The notes under the pieces: generated by a model
Databases searched by the model: none
Told to the model about the DNA's origin: nothing
The model's input: only the letters and a program-made list of their open reading frames with translations
NCBI GenBank assembly: GCA_902465605.1
Contig: CABQNT010000002.1
Location: 62,001 to 126,000 of the forward strand
DNA length: 64,000 bases
Direction of reading: 5' to 3'
Source: Prevotella sp902465605
Lineage (GTDB): Bacteria; Bacteroidota; Bacteroidia; Bacteroidales; Bacteroidaceae
Program-made: the position numbers and the translations under genes
In this document: piece by piece, positions 25,560 to 34,820 of the stretch
Position numbering within the stretch: position 1 is the stretch's first letter
Layout of the letters: every line of letters starts with the position of its first letter

Positions 25560-28500
25560 ATCACTTCTTCAATCTTGTTGCTATAAACATACCACAGGTA
25601 TCCAGTCACATGTGCATGCCCCATCTGGGTTAACAATTGCATGTATTGCTTGACTTGGTCGATGTGTTGGGGCTTTGGTTGGCCAAACTTGAAGTCAACT
25701 ACAATCATCTGTTGTCCATCGGTCATCACCCTATCCGGGCGATGGGTCATCACTTCTCCTGTCGTGGGATTGACATGCAAGATGCTGCATTCGTTAAATA
25801 GTTTCCATCTGCCAGAGAACCAGCTCGCAACCTTGGGATGATTGAGCCGCTTGTTCAACATCTCTTGGAGCTTTTCTCGGGTCACAATGTCATCGTATAA
25901 TACGCCATCAAATTCTAATTGCTTCAAAACTGCTTCCACATCGTCAGCAGTTTTGATTTGAGAAAACAGCTGATGGAGGATGTTTCCCAGTTGGATGTAG
26001 CTGGATTGTTTGTCATCTGGCTCCTCATCTTGGCTGACAAACTCTTTGCTTTGGTTGCTTTGTCTGAACTCAACCATGTTGTCAAAACTCTCTATTTCTA
26101 CCTTAAGCGTCTTGACAGGCAGCTTAAAGATGTTTTCGGAAGTCCTCTTTGTTTCGTCTTTAGGCGTGGACAGGGTTCCAAACTCCAGACTGATGGTGTC
26201 GTTCTTGTTATCCATGTCGCCCGTGAGAATGCTTCCCGACAGTGCTTGTTGCATCTCTTCCACACTTTCTTCAATTACCTTTGAGCGTCTGCCGGCACTC
26301 TTTCGCTGGCCAAGGATGAAGAGACTCTTGCCTGCTCTGGTCAAGGCAACGTAGAGTAGGTTGAGGTTATCAACCATGTTTTGCAGATGTTCGTGCTGAT
26401 AATCGGGCTCAAAGAAAGTGTTTGTCATGCTTTTCTCCGAGAAATCTATCGGTATGAGCGGCAGTTGACAGAAGGGTTCGGCATCCGTTCTGCACCATAA
26501 TGTGTACCTTTTTTCCAGCTGCCAGTCACAGAAAGGAATGATGACATGGTCGAATTCCAGTCCCTTACTCTTGTGTATGGTCAGTATTCTGATTCCATCA
26601 AAGCCATCACCTTGGATGGTTTTGTCATGTAATGTCTCATTCCACTGTTCCAGAAAGTTGTCCAATCCAGTGATGTTGTCAGTCAAATATTGATTCAGCA
26701 GGTCATAAAACTCACAGATGTATGCACTTTGATCCTTGAGTGTGTCGAGCTGAAAGATGGCAAACAATCGTTCAACCAAATCGATGGGCGGTAACGTCAG
26801 CAATGAATCGGCCTGTTGTGTGAATTCTTTTGGAAGCCAATCTGTAACGTCTTTCCCTTGAATGAATAAGTCATTGTCGTCCAATTTGTTGTTAAGTATT
26901 CGCTTTTGATATACTTTTGATAGATTGGCCAAGGCGATTTTGTCCTCCGGATGCATGAGACAATGCAGGGCATCTATCAGCAGATTGACCGCAATGGATG
27001 AGTCCAACCGGAACGCTTCGTCAGATACCAGACGTATTTCCGGCATGGTTTCCATCAGTGAGTCAGCGATGGTTGGTATCTCTTTGTTGTTGCGAACCAG
27101 GATGGCAATGTCTTTTTGCCGCACTCCTTGCCCCATCAACGTGGTGATGATCTGTGCGATTTCAGTCACCATCAGGTTGTCATAGTCTTCTTTTGGAAAG
27201 AGTTTGATGTTGGCAAAGCCTGTCCTGCTCTTCTCATCAGGTGCTTTTTGGCACACGTCCTCGTACGCTTTCTTTACTTGTTCGGCTTCTTCAGGGTTGT
27301 CTGTGGCCAGTGCTTCATACTCTTTTCGTGCGACAATCGTGAAAAATGTGTTGTTGAAATGAATGATGTTCTTCTCTGATCGGCGGTTTACGTCAAGTTT
27401 AAGAGTTTCGAGCGGATGACCTTGTGATGGAAACTCCTGCTCAATATTGTTCAATAGTCGCCAATCACCAGAGCGGAACCGATAGATGCTTTGTTTGACA
27501 TCGCCCACGATGAGACCGGTACCGTCGGCATGACTGATGACTTCTTGCAATAGAATCTTGAAGTTTTGCCATTGGATGGTGCTGGTATCTTGAAACTCAT
27601 CAATCATGATGTGTTTGAGTTGTGTGCCTATCTTTTCAAAGATAAAGGGCGAGTCGCTGTCCTCTATAAGTTTGTTGAGCAACAGCTGTGTGTCACTGAG
27701 CAAGAAGCTGTTGGAGTCGGCGTTCAGCTCTCTTACCTTTTTCTCAATGCTGCCGAGCAGTCTTAGCTGGTTGAGATGTCGCAAGATAAGTGTCGTCGTG
27801 CGGAAAGGAACGAGTAGTTGTCTTCGTCTTTGTTCTGTGGTATTCAGCAAGTTGGTGAGCTCTATAGCCAACATCATCAACCCCTCATCTTTTTGATCGC
27901 CCTTTCTCAACCACTCTTCCGGTGCATCCGCAGCTTTCTGTGCCGTGGCGTTGAACAGTTTGTCGTCATCATATTTACCTGAACTGAGCTTGATGAAGTA
28001 GCCTGCGGGTCCTTTTTTCCCACCCTTGAGATCATCGATGGAAGCCTGATGTCGGTCGAGTGTTTCGTTGAAGGCTTCCCCCATTTTACTGAATTCTGCT
28101 GATGCTCGATCTCGGATGTTTCTCAATTGTTTGGTGTATTGTACAAAGAAGTTGTCTTGACTTAGCACGTTTTCCAGTTCATCGCGATGCGCTTTATACA
28201 CATCCTTAAAGATGTTCGATCCAAAATCCTTGATTTCTCCGATGACATTCCATGACTTGTCGTCAGAGATGTTTTGCCGGATGTATTCGTATATCCATCT
28301 CAAGAGTTTGTCGTTTGGCTGCAATTCTTCAATCAACTCATCTACTGCCTTCTCTTTCACTTGCTTATCTCTCAGCTCAATTCTTAGGTTTGCCGTGAGA
28401 TCAAGTTCTCTCGCCAGGTTTCTCAACACGCTTTGAAAGAAAGCATCGATGGTTTCTACCCTGAAATAATTGTAATTGTGCAGCAACTGTCCCAATGCCT

Positions 28501-28804
28501 TTTGCGCCCTTTCACGGATTTTAGCACAGGGGAAGGGAATGGATTCTTGTATCTTGTGTAAATAACTATCAGAGTCGGGCAAGCCATGAGCGATGCCATA
28601 TAGCTGGCTCAAGATGCGCATCTTCATTTCTTCCGTTGCCTTGTTGGTAAAGGTAACAGCCAAGATAGAACGGTAGGCGTCGGGATTTTCAATGACACGC
28701 TTCATGTACTCTGTGGCCAGTGTGAAGGTTTTTCCGCTTCCCGCACTTGCTTTATACACCGTGAGCGATGGTTGTTGGTCTGAAAAGTTGTTCGTTGCAG
28801 TCAT
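25556..28804 (-). CDS. AddA-like UvrD/Rep helicase-nuclease subunit
   Basis: ATP-dependent 3'-5' helicase and nuclease, first subunit of the AddAB-type complex. From the ATG at 28804 it has 1082 residues: Walker A ASAGSGKT near residue 20, motif Ia VTFTNKATEEMKMRI, motif II MIDEFQDTSTIQW, motif V TIHKSKGLEFDHVIIPF, motif VI YVALTRAGKSLFIL, and a C-terminal nuclease domain with HRPDRVMTDGQQMIVVDFKFG. The open frame extends 55 codons further, but that part would overlap the DUF5686 gene and lacks family similarity. The preceding gene ends 11 bp upstream and the AddB-like gene overlaps by 4 bp, so all three form an operon. Confidence 0.92.
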   Translation of the reverse strand: MTATNNFSDQQPSLTVYKASAGSGKTFTLATEYMKRVIENPDAYRSILAVTFTNKATEEMKMRILSQLYGIAHGLPDSDSYLHKIQESIPFPCAKIRERAQKALGQLLHNYNYFRVETIDAFFQSVLRNLARELDLTANLRIELRDKQVKEKAVDELIEELQPNDKLLRWIYEYIRQNISDDKSWNVIGEIKDFGSNIFKDVYKAHRDELENVLSQDNFFVQYTKQLRNIRDRASAEFSKMGEAFNETLDRHQASIDDLKGGKKGPAGYFIKLSSGKYDDDKLFNATAQKAADAPEEWLRKGDQKDEGLMMLAIELTNLLNTTEQRRRQLLVPFRTTTLILRHLNQLRLLGSIEKKVRELNADSNSFLLSDTQLLLNKLIEDSDSPFIFEKIGTQLKHIMIDEFQDTSTIQWQNFKILLQEVISHADGTGLIVGDVKQSIYRFRSGDWRLLNNIEQEFPSQGHPLETLKLDVNRRSEKNIIHFNNTFFTIVARKEYEALATDNPEEAEQVKKAYEDVCQKAPDEKSRTGFANIKLFPKEDYDNLMVTEIAQIITTLMGQGVRQKDIAILVRNNKEIPTIADSLMETMPEIRLVSDEAFRLDSSIAVNLLIDALHCLMHPEDKIALANLSKVYQKRILNNKLDDNDLFIQGKDVTDWLPKEFTQQADSLLTLPPIDLVERLFAIFQLDTLKDQSAYICEFYDLLNQYLTDNITGLDNFLEQWNETLHDKTIQGDGFDGIRILTIHKSKGLEFDHVIIPFCDWQLEKRYTLWCRTDAEPFCQLPLIPIDFSEKSMTNTFFEPDYQHEHLQNMVDNLNLLYVALTRAGKSLFILGQRKSAGRRSKVIEESVEEMQQALSGSILTGDMDNKNDTISLEFGTLSTPKDETKRTSENIFKLPVKTLKVEIESFDNMVEFRQSNQSKEFVSQDEEPDDKQSSYIQLGNILHQLFSQIKTADDVEAVLKQLEFDGVLYDDIVTREKLQEMLNKRLNHPKVASWFSGRWKLFNECSILHVNPTTGEVMTHRPDRVMTDGQQMIVVDFKFGQPKPQHIDQVKQYMQLLTQMGHAHVTGYLWYVYSNKIEEVI

Positions 28805-28814
28805 GTTTTGAGTT

Positions 28815-30875
28815 TTACCATTGTCTGAATAGTTCGAAGCCAAACTTAAATCCAAAGTTTCTGTACTTGCCGTTGATGGTCGAAACAAATGCTCCAACAG
28901 AGGCCAGGCGCGTCTTGAAAGCATAACCCAGTTCGATGTAAGGATGGGCCTGCTTTGCGTGTAAAGCACTGAAATATAGTCTTTCTCGCTCTATGAAATG
29001 TCCCGCGAATGGTACCCAGGCAAGTATTAAGAAAGGTGACTCGTATGTGAAGTTGGCTCTCGCATAATAATGAGATGAGTTATACAGGTCTGAATCTAGC
29101 AGTTCGAACTCGCCTGACCAATCGTCTATCCATCCATCGGGGAGGAATGTTTGTCTGAAGTTCTCAAAATCCACAAAGTAATCATTGCTGGAGCGATGGG
29201 TATAAAAACCGCCTCCCAAGCGCATGGACAAGCTCTGCACGTTCCACAAGGGCAGGATGTACTGACCGTCAAATTCCCAACGCGTGTACGGCACGTTGGT
29301 ATTCGCCAACTTATTGAGGCTTTGTTCGTAGCTGGCGGTCAGGGTAGGACCCGCATATCCCCAGGGTCTATACTGCACTTGCAACTTTGGGGCGAGAGAA
29401 GAATACACCCTAGGCTTGTTGATGAGGACGAATCCCTCTTTGTGTACGGCGGAACGGTGATGGAGAATCAAGCCGGATTGGAAACCAATGTGCTTGGACA
29501 GGTCATAATTGGCAAAGCAATCCCAATAAGTATCTTTGAACTCATCCAATTGCATGCCCTCCCAAATAGGATTGTTGTCGGTGGCCAAGTTCAGCTCGTT
29601 TACCAGTCTTCTATTTTTGATACGGCGACCACCGGATAGGGTAGTTTTCAGGTATGCGTTGTGTTGTTTGTCAAAATAATAGATGAGTGGCGTCCAAAAA
29701 TAAAACTGTTTGAGTTTGAAAGAATAGCCGGCCTTGAACTGAAGCCAAAGGTCACTGTTGTTCGTAAACTTGTATCCGCCGCGAATATTAAACTTATAAT
29801 AAAATCCCTGGTTGTTGCTGTATCCCATGAAGAGCGGGTTCAAGATGGGGTTGATTCTAAAATATCCCTGTTGGTCTGGCCCGAATTTTTGGTTGATATG
29901 CGTCAGCACATTTTCCCCAATCATGTCCCACAAAATGGTTTTCAGTTTCATTCGTTTGCTGGTTGACGAAAGACTGTCAATCTTTGTCGTGTCCTTCTCC
30001 GCAGCTTCTCTTGCCTTCACAATCCTGCCATAAATCAGTTTTTCATACGAGGTGAGCGGCTCTGGTCTCAACTGTTTCATCTTGTTCATATCATGGTCGT
30101 CCTCCATGTGGTCATCAACAGGTTTGGGCAGATTGTAAGCCATGGTGTAATGAGCTTTGATGTCATTGCCCAGAAACAGGAAACGAGCATCCAAGTTGCA
30201 TTTCTCCGGGCGTATAGCTTGCATGATACCGCTACCCATTTTGATGAAAAGCCTGAATTGTATCATGTCGTATTCACCCGCCAGCCTCACTTGTATGATG
30301 CGGCCGTCATGGGGCGTTACGATGGCCACCCCGTTAACCAGCAGCGTGTTTTTCAGCTTGGGCTTGAACCTCAGTCGGATAACACTGTCAGATTCCTGCT
30401 CTAAGCTGTATTTGTAATATATTTTATTCTGCTTGTTGAAGGGTGAAAGAATGTTTTCACCAATCATAGTCACGTCGTATATGTTGGGCGTGAGATAGCT
30501 CATCAAGGTTGGCATGGCAACGTGTCGGCGAGGAATGGTGGACAGTGACAGCAGCTTTTTTGTAGTAAAGTCGCCAGACGGCAGTAACGACACTTCGTTG
30601 AAACTTTCCTGTACATATTCCCGTCTGCCGCCATGGGCCACCGCATACAAGGTAGGTACGGCCATGAGAAACACATTGCGCTTGTTCACACGCAACGAAG
30701 ACTTGATGTAAGCATAGCTGGTGGTATCGGCAACTCGCCTGATTTCGATGTTTTGCGGGTAGCTGAAAACGCGGTGCAACAAAGTGTCGAGTTTACTTTT
30801 TGCAGACCATACTTCCTGTGGCAATGCGAGGCAGGGAAGTATTAACATCACTACTTTCAACAATGCTGTTCTCAC
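28815..30875 (-). CDS. DUF5686 outer-membrane protein without the usual N-terminal domain
   Basis: Large exported protein of the Bacteroidetes DUF5686 family, with a hydrophobic N-terminal signal (LLKVVMLILPCLALPQEVWS) and a C-terminal half rich in alternating aromatic and polar residues ending in FGFKFGFELFRQW, as in outer-membrane beta-barrels. Many relatives carry a carboxypeptidase-regulatory-like domain after the signal; here the mature protein begins directly with SAKSKLDTLLHRVFSYPQN. Its function is unknown. The start is uncertain: a -7 box at 30889-30882 puts the transcript start near the GTG at 30875, used here; ATG at 30848 and TTG at 30884 are alternatives. First gene of the addAB operon. 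Confidence 0.75.
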   Translation of the reverse strand: MRTALLKVVMLILPCLALPQEVWSAKSKLDTLLHRVFSYPQNIEIRRVADTTSYAYIKSSLRVNKRNVFLMAVPTLYAVAHGGRREYVQESFNEVSLLPSGDFTTKKLLSLSTIPRRHVAMPTLMSYLTPNIYDVTMIGENILSPFNKQNKIYYKYSLEQESDSVIRLRFKPKLKNTLLVNGVAIVTPHDGRIIQVRLAGEYDMIQFRLFIKMGSGIMQAIRPEKCNLDARFLFLGNDIKAHYTMAYNLPKPVDDHMEDDHDMNKMKQLRPEPLTSYEKLIYGRIVKAREAAEKDTTKIDSLSSTSKRMKLKTILWDMIGENVLTHINQKFGPDQQGYFRINPILNPLFMGYSNNQGFYYKFNIRGGYKFTNNSDLWLQFKAGYSFKLKQFYFWTPLIYYFDKQHNAYLKTTLSGGRRIKNRRLVNELNLATDNNPIWEGMQLDEFKDTYWDCFANYDLSKHIGFQSGLILHHRSAVHKEGFVLINKPRVYSSLAPKLQVQYRPWGYAGPTLTASYEQSLNKLANTNVPYTRWEFDGQYILPLWNVQSLSMRLGGGFYTHRSSNDYFVDFENFRQTFLPDGWIDDWSGEFELLDSDLYNSSHYYARANFTYESPFLILAWVPFAGHFIERERLYFSALHAKQAHPYIELGYAFKTRLASVGAFVSTINGKYRNFGFKFGFELFRQW

Positions 30876-30881
30876 CAAGGA

Positions 30882-30889
30882 CAAAGGTA
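30882..30889 (-). promoter_or_regulatory. -7 box of the DUF5686-addAB operon
   Basis: TACCTTTG on the minus strand fits TAnnTTTG. It ends 6 bp before the GTG at 30875. Confidence 0.5.
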
Positions 30890-31634
30890 CGATAACCTTG
30901 ACAAAAAAACAAACGATTGATTAAAATCTTATTGGCATTTTTTATTCATCTGCGGATGGAAAAAATTCCATACGAGTGATGGCAAATGGCAGAAGGTACC
31001 CTGCAATTTGCGCTCGAGCAGGATAATCCATAGTTGGCTCCTTGGCCGTTTTCATTATTTATCTCTCCCCATAATTTCTGACAACTCAAAAAACTTGAGC
31101 GCACAACTGAATTATGAAAATTGTCCTAAAAAATGACAATAAATTTGCTCTTGCATAATGATGAAATAGAAAAAATTGATAGGTATTCGGGATGCATAGA
31201 AGGGGTAAATCATCAAGTTTTATGTTGTCTGGGTGTAAAAGCATGGAATTGTTCTTGTAAAGTGTATGACTTTGCAGCATAATAAGTATGCGTTTGGTGC
31301 GAAAAAGATATCGTATAACAGCACTAAAATACCCTTTTAGCAGTGTAAACGAGCGATAAATCGCCTTGAAAATCACTATGAAAATCGTAAAATGCTGACA
31401 ACTAACACATTGCGTTTTTCGCTCATTTTTGCGATGTTTTCATCTTTGGACGTCTTCATGGAAAATATGCGAAGCACAGCGCATCATTTGTTAAGAAAAA
31501 TTCAGCAAATCCATTGCCGCACACCATCATCCCCCTGCGAGGCATGAAGGCCAAAAGTTCTTAAAATATTGAAATATAGTGGTAAAATAAATATAAAATG
31601 GTAGACAACTTTCGCTTCTGTGTCATTATTGTTG
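30890..31634. other. Long AT-rich divergent intergenic region, no gene recognised
   Basis: About 745 bp between the DUF5686 operon and moxR. One 96-codon minus-strand frame (31086-31376) has no recognisable features and a composition typical of AT-rich non-coding DNA. A TAAATTTG box at 31140-31147 and a small pair ATTGTC/GACAAT around 31129-31140 are visible but lead to no gene. It may be decayed sequence or a regulatory region. Confidence 0.5.
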
Positions 31635-31642
31635 TATTTTTG
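31635..31642 (+). promoter_or_regulatory. -7 box of the moxR-bat operon
   Basis: TATTTTTG, 33 bp before the moxR ATG at 31676. A near-match TTTC lies at 31610-31613, about where the upstream box would be. Confidence 0.55.
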
Positions 31643-31675
31643 CGTTCAGTTTAAAAATTGAATAACAACACAATT

Positions 31676-32671
31676 ATGGCAGAAGCTATTGATATTCGTG
31701 AGTTAAACATGCGGATAGAACAACAGAGCGGTTTTGTGACCAACCTTGTTCGAGGTATGGATCAAGTCATCATCGGTCAGAAACATTTGGTTGATTCTTT
31801 ATTGATTTCCTTGCTCAGCGATGGACACATCTTGTTGGAAGGTGTTCCTGGATTGGCCAAGACACTGGCCATCAAAACGCTGGCCCAATTGATAGAAGCA
31901 GACTATAGTCGCATTCAGTTTACACCCGACTTGTTGCCTGCAGACGTGATTGGTACCCTGATTTATTCGCAGAAGGAAGAGAAGTTTCAAGTGAAAAAGG
32001 GTCCGGTGTTCGCCAACTTCGTCTTGGCAGATGAAATTAACCGAGCACCAGCAAAGGTGCAGAGTGCTTTGCTGGAAGCCATGCAGGAACACCAGGTGAC
32101 CATTGGTGAAAACACCTTTAAGTTACCCAATCCGTTCTTGGTGATGGCCACGCAAAACCCCATTGAGCAAGAAGGTACTTATGAACTCCCCGAGGCTCAG
32201 GTAGACCGTTTCATGCTGAAGGTGGTCATTGATTATCCTACCTTGGAAGAGGAGAAACTCATCATCCGTGAAAATCTTCAAGGCGCCATGCCGCAGGTCA
32301 CACCCGTGACTACTGTGGAGGAAATTCTCAAGGCTCGTACCATTGTCAACGAAGTGTATATCGACGAAAAGATTGAACAATACATCGCTGACATTGTTTT
32401 TGCTACCCGATATCCCGAGCGTTATCAACTGCCCGAACTGAAAGATATGATCACGTTCGGCGGTTCGCCACGTGCCTCCATCAACCTGGCCAAAGCTGCC
32501 CGCGCATACGCCTTTATCAAACATCGCGGATATGTTGTTCCCGAAGATGTGAGAGCGGTGGCACACGACGTGTTGCGTCATCGCATCGGATTGTCGTACG
32601 AGGCTGAAGCCAGCAACATGACATCTGAGGAAATCGTGTCGAAAATCATCAATAAGATAGAAGTGCCCTAA
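31676..32671 (+). CDS. MoxR-family AAA+ ATPase
   Basis: AAA+ chaperone-like ATPase that usually works with von Willebrand factor A proteins in assembling or activating complexes. The 331-residue product has Walker A LEGVPGLAKTLAIK, Walker B NFVLADEINRAPAKVQSALLEAM, and the sensor segment LVMATQNPIEQEGTYELPEAQVDRF split across two adjacent motifs. The start ATG at 31676 (MAEAIDIRELNMRIEQQ) is preferred over a TTG at 31658. It heads a chain of genes to batD on the same strand, the standard arrangement of the aerotolerance operon in Bacteroidetes. Confidence 0.93.
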   Translation: MAEAIDIRELNMRIEQQSGFVTNLVRGMDQVIIGQKHLVDSLLISLLSDGHILLEGVPGLAKTLAIKTLAQLIEADYSRIQFTPDLLPADVIGTLIYSQKEEKFQVKKGPVFANFVLADEINRAPAKVQSALLEAMQEHQVTIGENTFKLPNPFLVMATQNPIEQEGTYELPEAQVDRFMLKVVIDYPTLEEEKLIIRENLQGAMPQVTPVTTVEEILKARTIVNEVYIDEKIEQYIADIVFATRYPERYQLPELKDMITFGGSPRASINLAKAARAYAFIKHRGYVVPEDVRAVAHDVLRHRIGLSYEAEASNMTSEEIVSKIINKIEVP

Positions 32672-32754
32672 AGCGGGACGAGGAACAACTTGCACAGGCA
32701 GTCGCGTCTGATGAGAAACAACCCTGAAGGGCATGGTTCTACTGGATGAAGAAT

Positions 32755-33645
32755 ATGGATACAAGTGAAATTTTAAAAAAGGTAAGGAAGATTGAGATTA
32801 AGACTCGCGGACTGAGTCAGAATATCTTTGCAGGGCAGTATCATACTGCTTTCAAAGGGCATGGTATGGCTTTCTCGGAAGTGAGAGAATACCAGTTTGG
32901 TGATGATGTCCGTGATATTGATTGGAATGTCACCGCCCGCTTTAACCGTCCCTACATCAAGGTGTTTGAAGAGGAACGCGAGCTCACGGTGATGCTGCTC
33001 ATCGACGTTTCCGGCTCTTTGGATTTTGGAACTAAGAAACAAACCAAAAGAGAGATGGCCACTGAGATTGCTGCCACACTTGCCTTCAGCGCCATACAGA
33101 ACAATGATAAGATTGGTGTAATCTTCTTTTCAGACAGAATAGAGAAATATATCCCGCCCAAGAAAGGGCGCAAACATATTCTCTACATCATACGCGAGAT
33201 GTTGGATTTTGAGCCAGAGAGCAAGAAGACTGATGTTGCCATGGCCATAGAATACCTCACGCGAATGATGAAACGACGCTGCACGGCCTGCGTGTTAAGC
33301 GACTTCTACATCCAGCATGACGCTAAAGAGTATAATCGCTTCGAGCATGCCATGAACATTGCAAACCATAAACACGATATGGTTGCCGTGCAAATATACG
33401 ACCCACGTGCCAAAAACCTGCCAAACATAGGCTTGATGAAAATATGTGACGCTGAGACGGGGCATGAGATGATAATAGATACCTCGTCGGCCAAACTGCG
33501 CCGCGCCCATACGGCTTATTGGATGGAACGCAATGCCCAACTTAAGCAAACGTTTGCCAAAAGTGGGGTAGACTGGACGAGTGTGGCAACGGATGAAGAC
33601 TATGTGAAGGCCATGATGCGACTATTTGCACAACGTGGCGTTTAA
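32755..33645 (+). CDS. DUF58 protein, MoxR partner with a vWA-like domain
   Basis: A 296-residue cytoplasmic protein of the DUF58 family, nearly always encoded beside moxR. The signature region is GHGMAFSEVREYQFGDDVRDIDWNVTAR, split in two: FSEVREYQFGDDVRDIDW (DUF58 motif) followed by ELTVMLLIDVSGSLDFGT, a metal-ion-dependent adhesion site (DVSGS). The rest forms a vWA-like fold. An ATG at 32746 would add three residues; 32755 (MDTSEILKKVRKIEIKTRGL) matches the form seen in relatives as I know them. Part of the moxR-bat operon. Confidence 0.88.
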   Translation: MDTSEILKKVRKIEIKTRGLSQNIFAGQYHTAFKGHGMAFSEVREYQFGDDVRDIDWNVTARFNRPYIKVFEEERELTVMLLIDVSGSLDFGTKKQTKREMATEIAATLAFSAIQNNDKIGVIFFSDRIEKYIPPKKGRKHILYIIREMLDFEPESKKTDVAMAIEYLTRMMKRRCTACVLSDFYIQHDAKEYNRFEHAMNIANHKHDMVAVQIYDPRAKNLPNIGLMKICDAETGHEMIIDTSSAKLRRAHTAYWMERNAQLKQTFAKSGVDWTSVATDEDYVKAMMRLFAQRGV

Positions 33646-33700
33646 AGAATTTGTCTGTGGTGGGTAAACCATCTATCTGGTGTGTAAATACCATATAAGA

Positions 33701-34783
33701 ATGAATGTAAACATAAAATATATTGTTGGTATCTTGCTTTGCCTTTTGTGCAAAACAAGCATGTCTGCCCAAACGGCCGTCGAACAAAAGATTGATTCGG
33801 TTGGCATCTTCATAGGGCAGCAGGCTCACATGACCATTGACGTGACGGCTCATGAGCGTGCCAAGATTCAATTTCCATCCCTCAAACCCTCACAGTATTT
33901 AGTTCCGGGAGTAGAAATCATAGATGTTTCGGATGCCGATACCACGGCGTTGGACAATCACTTCGTGAAGGTGTCCAAGAAATATACCATCACCTCGTTT
34001 GATGAAAAGTTGTATGCCATTCCCGGGCAGAAAGTAAAGATTGATGGAAAGGAATATGTGGGTGGCACTTTGGCGTTGAAGGTGGTTACCATGGATGTGG
34101 ACACGCTGCATCCTAACCAGTTTTTCCCACCAAAGGACGTGCAGGATAATCCTTTCCTTTGGAGTGAATGGAGTCCCATCTTTTGGATGAGCGTCCTCAT
34201 GTTAGTACTCTGTATCATAGGATTTTATCTCTACCTCAGACTCAAGAACAACAAGCCCATCATCACCCGAATTAAAATCGTCAAGAAGATACCTCCTCAC
34301 CAGAAAGCCCTTACGGCTATCGAGAAACTGAAAGTGGAGAAGATGACTACTTCAACCGATCAGAAGACTTACTATACCGAGCTGACTGACACGTTGAGAA
34401 AGTATATCGAGGAGCGTTTCGGCTTCAACGCCATGGAGATGACCACCACCGAAATCATCTACCATTTGCAGCAGAACGGTGACCGCAAGATGATGGACGA
34501 GCTGAAGGGACTGTTTGAAACGGCCGATTTGGTGAAATTCGCCAAGCACGAAGCACTCATCAACGAAAATGACATGAACCTTGTCAATGCCATCAATTTT
34601 ATTGATCAGACAAAGATTGAGGGACAGCCAACCGAAGAACGCATCGTGCCTAAACTTGATGAGAGTGACAGGCGTAAGCAAAAAAACAGAATGACAATCA
34701 AGACCCTACTCGCGGTCATAGGCATCGGTGTGCTGGGCCTGCTGCTTTATGTCATCTATCATGTCTATCTCCTGGTGATATAA
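33701..34783 (+). CDS. Bat-operon membrane protein with signal peptide
   Basis: A 360-residue protein of uncertain family, always in my experience found between the DUF58 gene and batA in Bacteroidetes. A signal peptide (NIKYIVGILLCLLCKTSMSAQ) is followed by a periplasmic domain of about 140 residues with beta-rich character, a transmembrane helix (FWMSVLMLVLCIIGFYLYL), a cytoplasmic region of about 130 residues with RKYIEERFGFNAMEMTTTEI, and a second C-terminal helix (TLLAVIGIGVLGLLLYVIYH). The cytoplasmic segment resembles that in BatD at the same position. Start at ATG 33701 rather than GTG 33680, since it begins the signal peptide. Its function is unknown. Confidence 0.75.
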   Translation: MNVNIKYIVGILLCLLCKTSMSAQTAVEQKIDSVGIFIGQQAHMTIDVTAHERAKIQFPSLKPSQYLVPGVEIIDVSDADTTALDNHFVKVSKKYTITSFDEKLYAIPGQKVKIDGKEYVGGTLALKVVTMDVDTLHPNQFFPPKDVQDNPFLWSEWSPIFWMSVLMLVLCIIGFYLYLRLKNNKPIITRIKIVKKIPPHQKALTAIEKLKVEKMTTSTDQKTYYTELTDTLRKYIEERFGFNAMEMTTTEIIYHLQQNGDRKMMDELKGLFETADLVKFAKHEALINENDMNLVNAINFIDQTKIEGQPTEERIVPKLDESDRRKQKNRMTIKTLLAVIGIGVLGLLLYVIYHVYLLVI

Positions 34784-34820
34784 TTGGGAGCGGATGTGAT
34801 GTCATTAAAATGAATGAAAC

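Noticed and set aside
28805..28969. 55-codon N-terminal extension of the AddA-like protein
   Set aside because: It overlaps the end of the DUF5686 gene, and family members begin close to the P-loop.
31086..31376. 96-codon minus-strand frame in the long gap before moxR
   Set aside because: No recognisable domain, no -7 box at a fitting position, and an AT-rich composition like the surrounding non-coding DNA.
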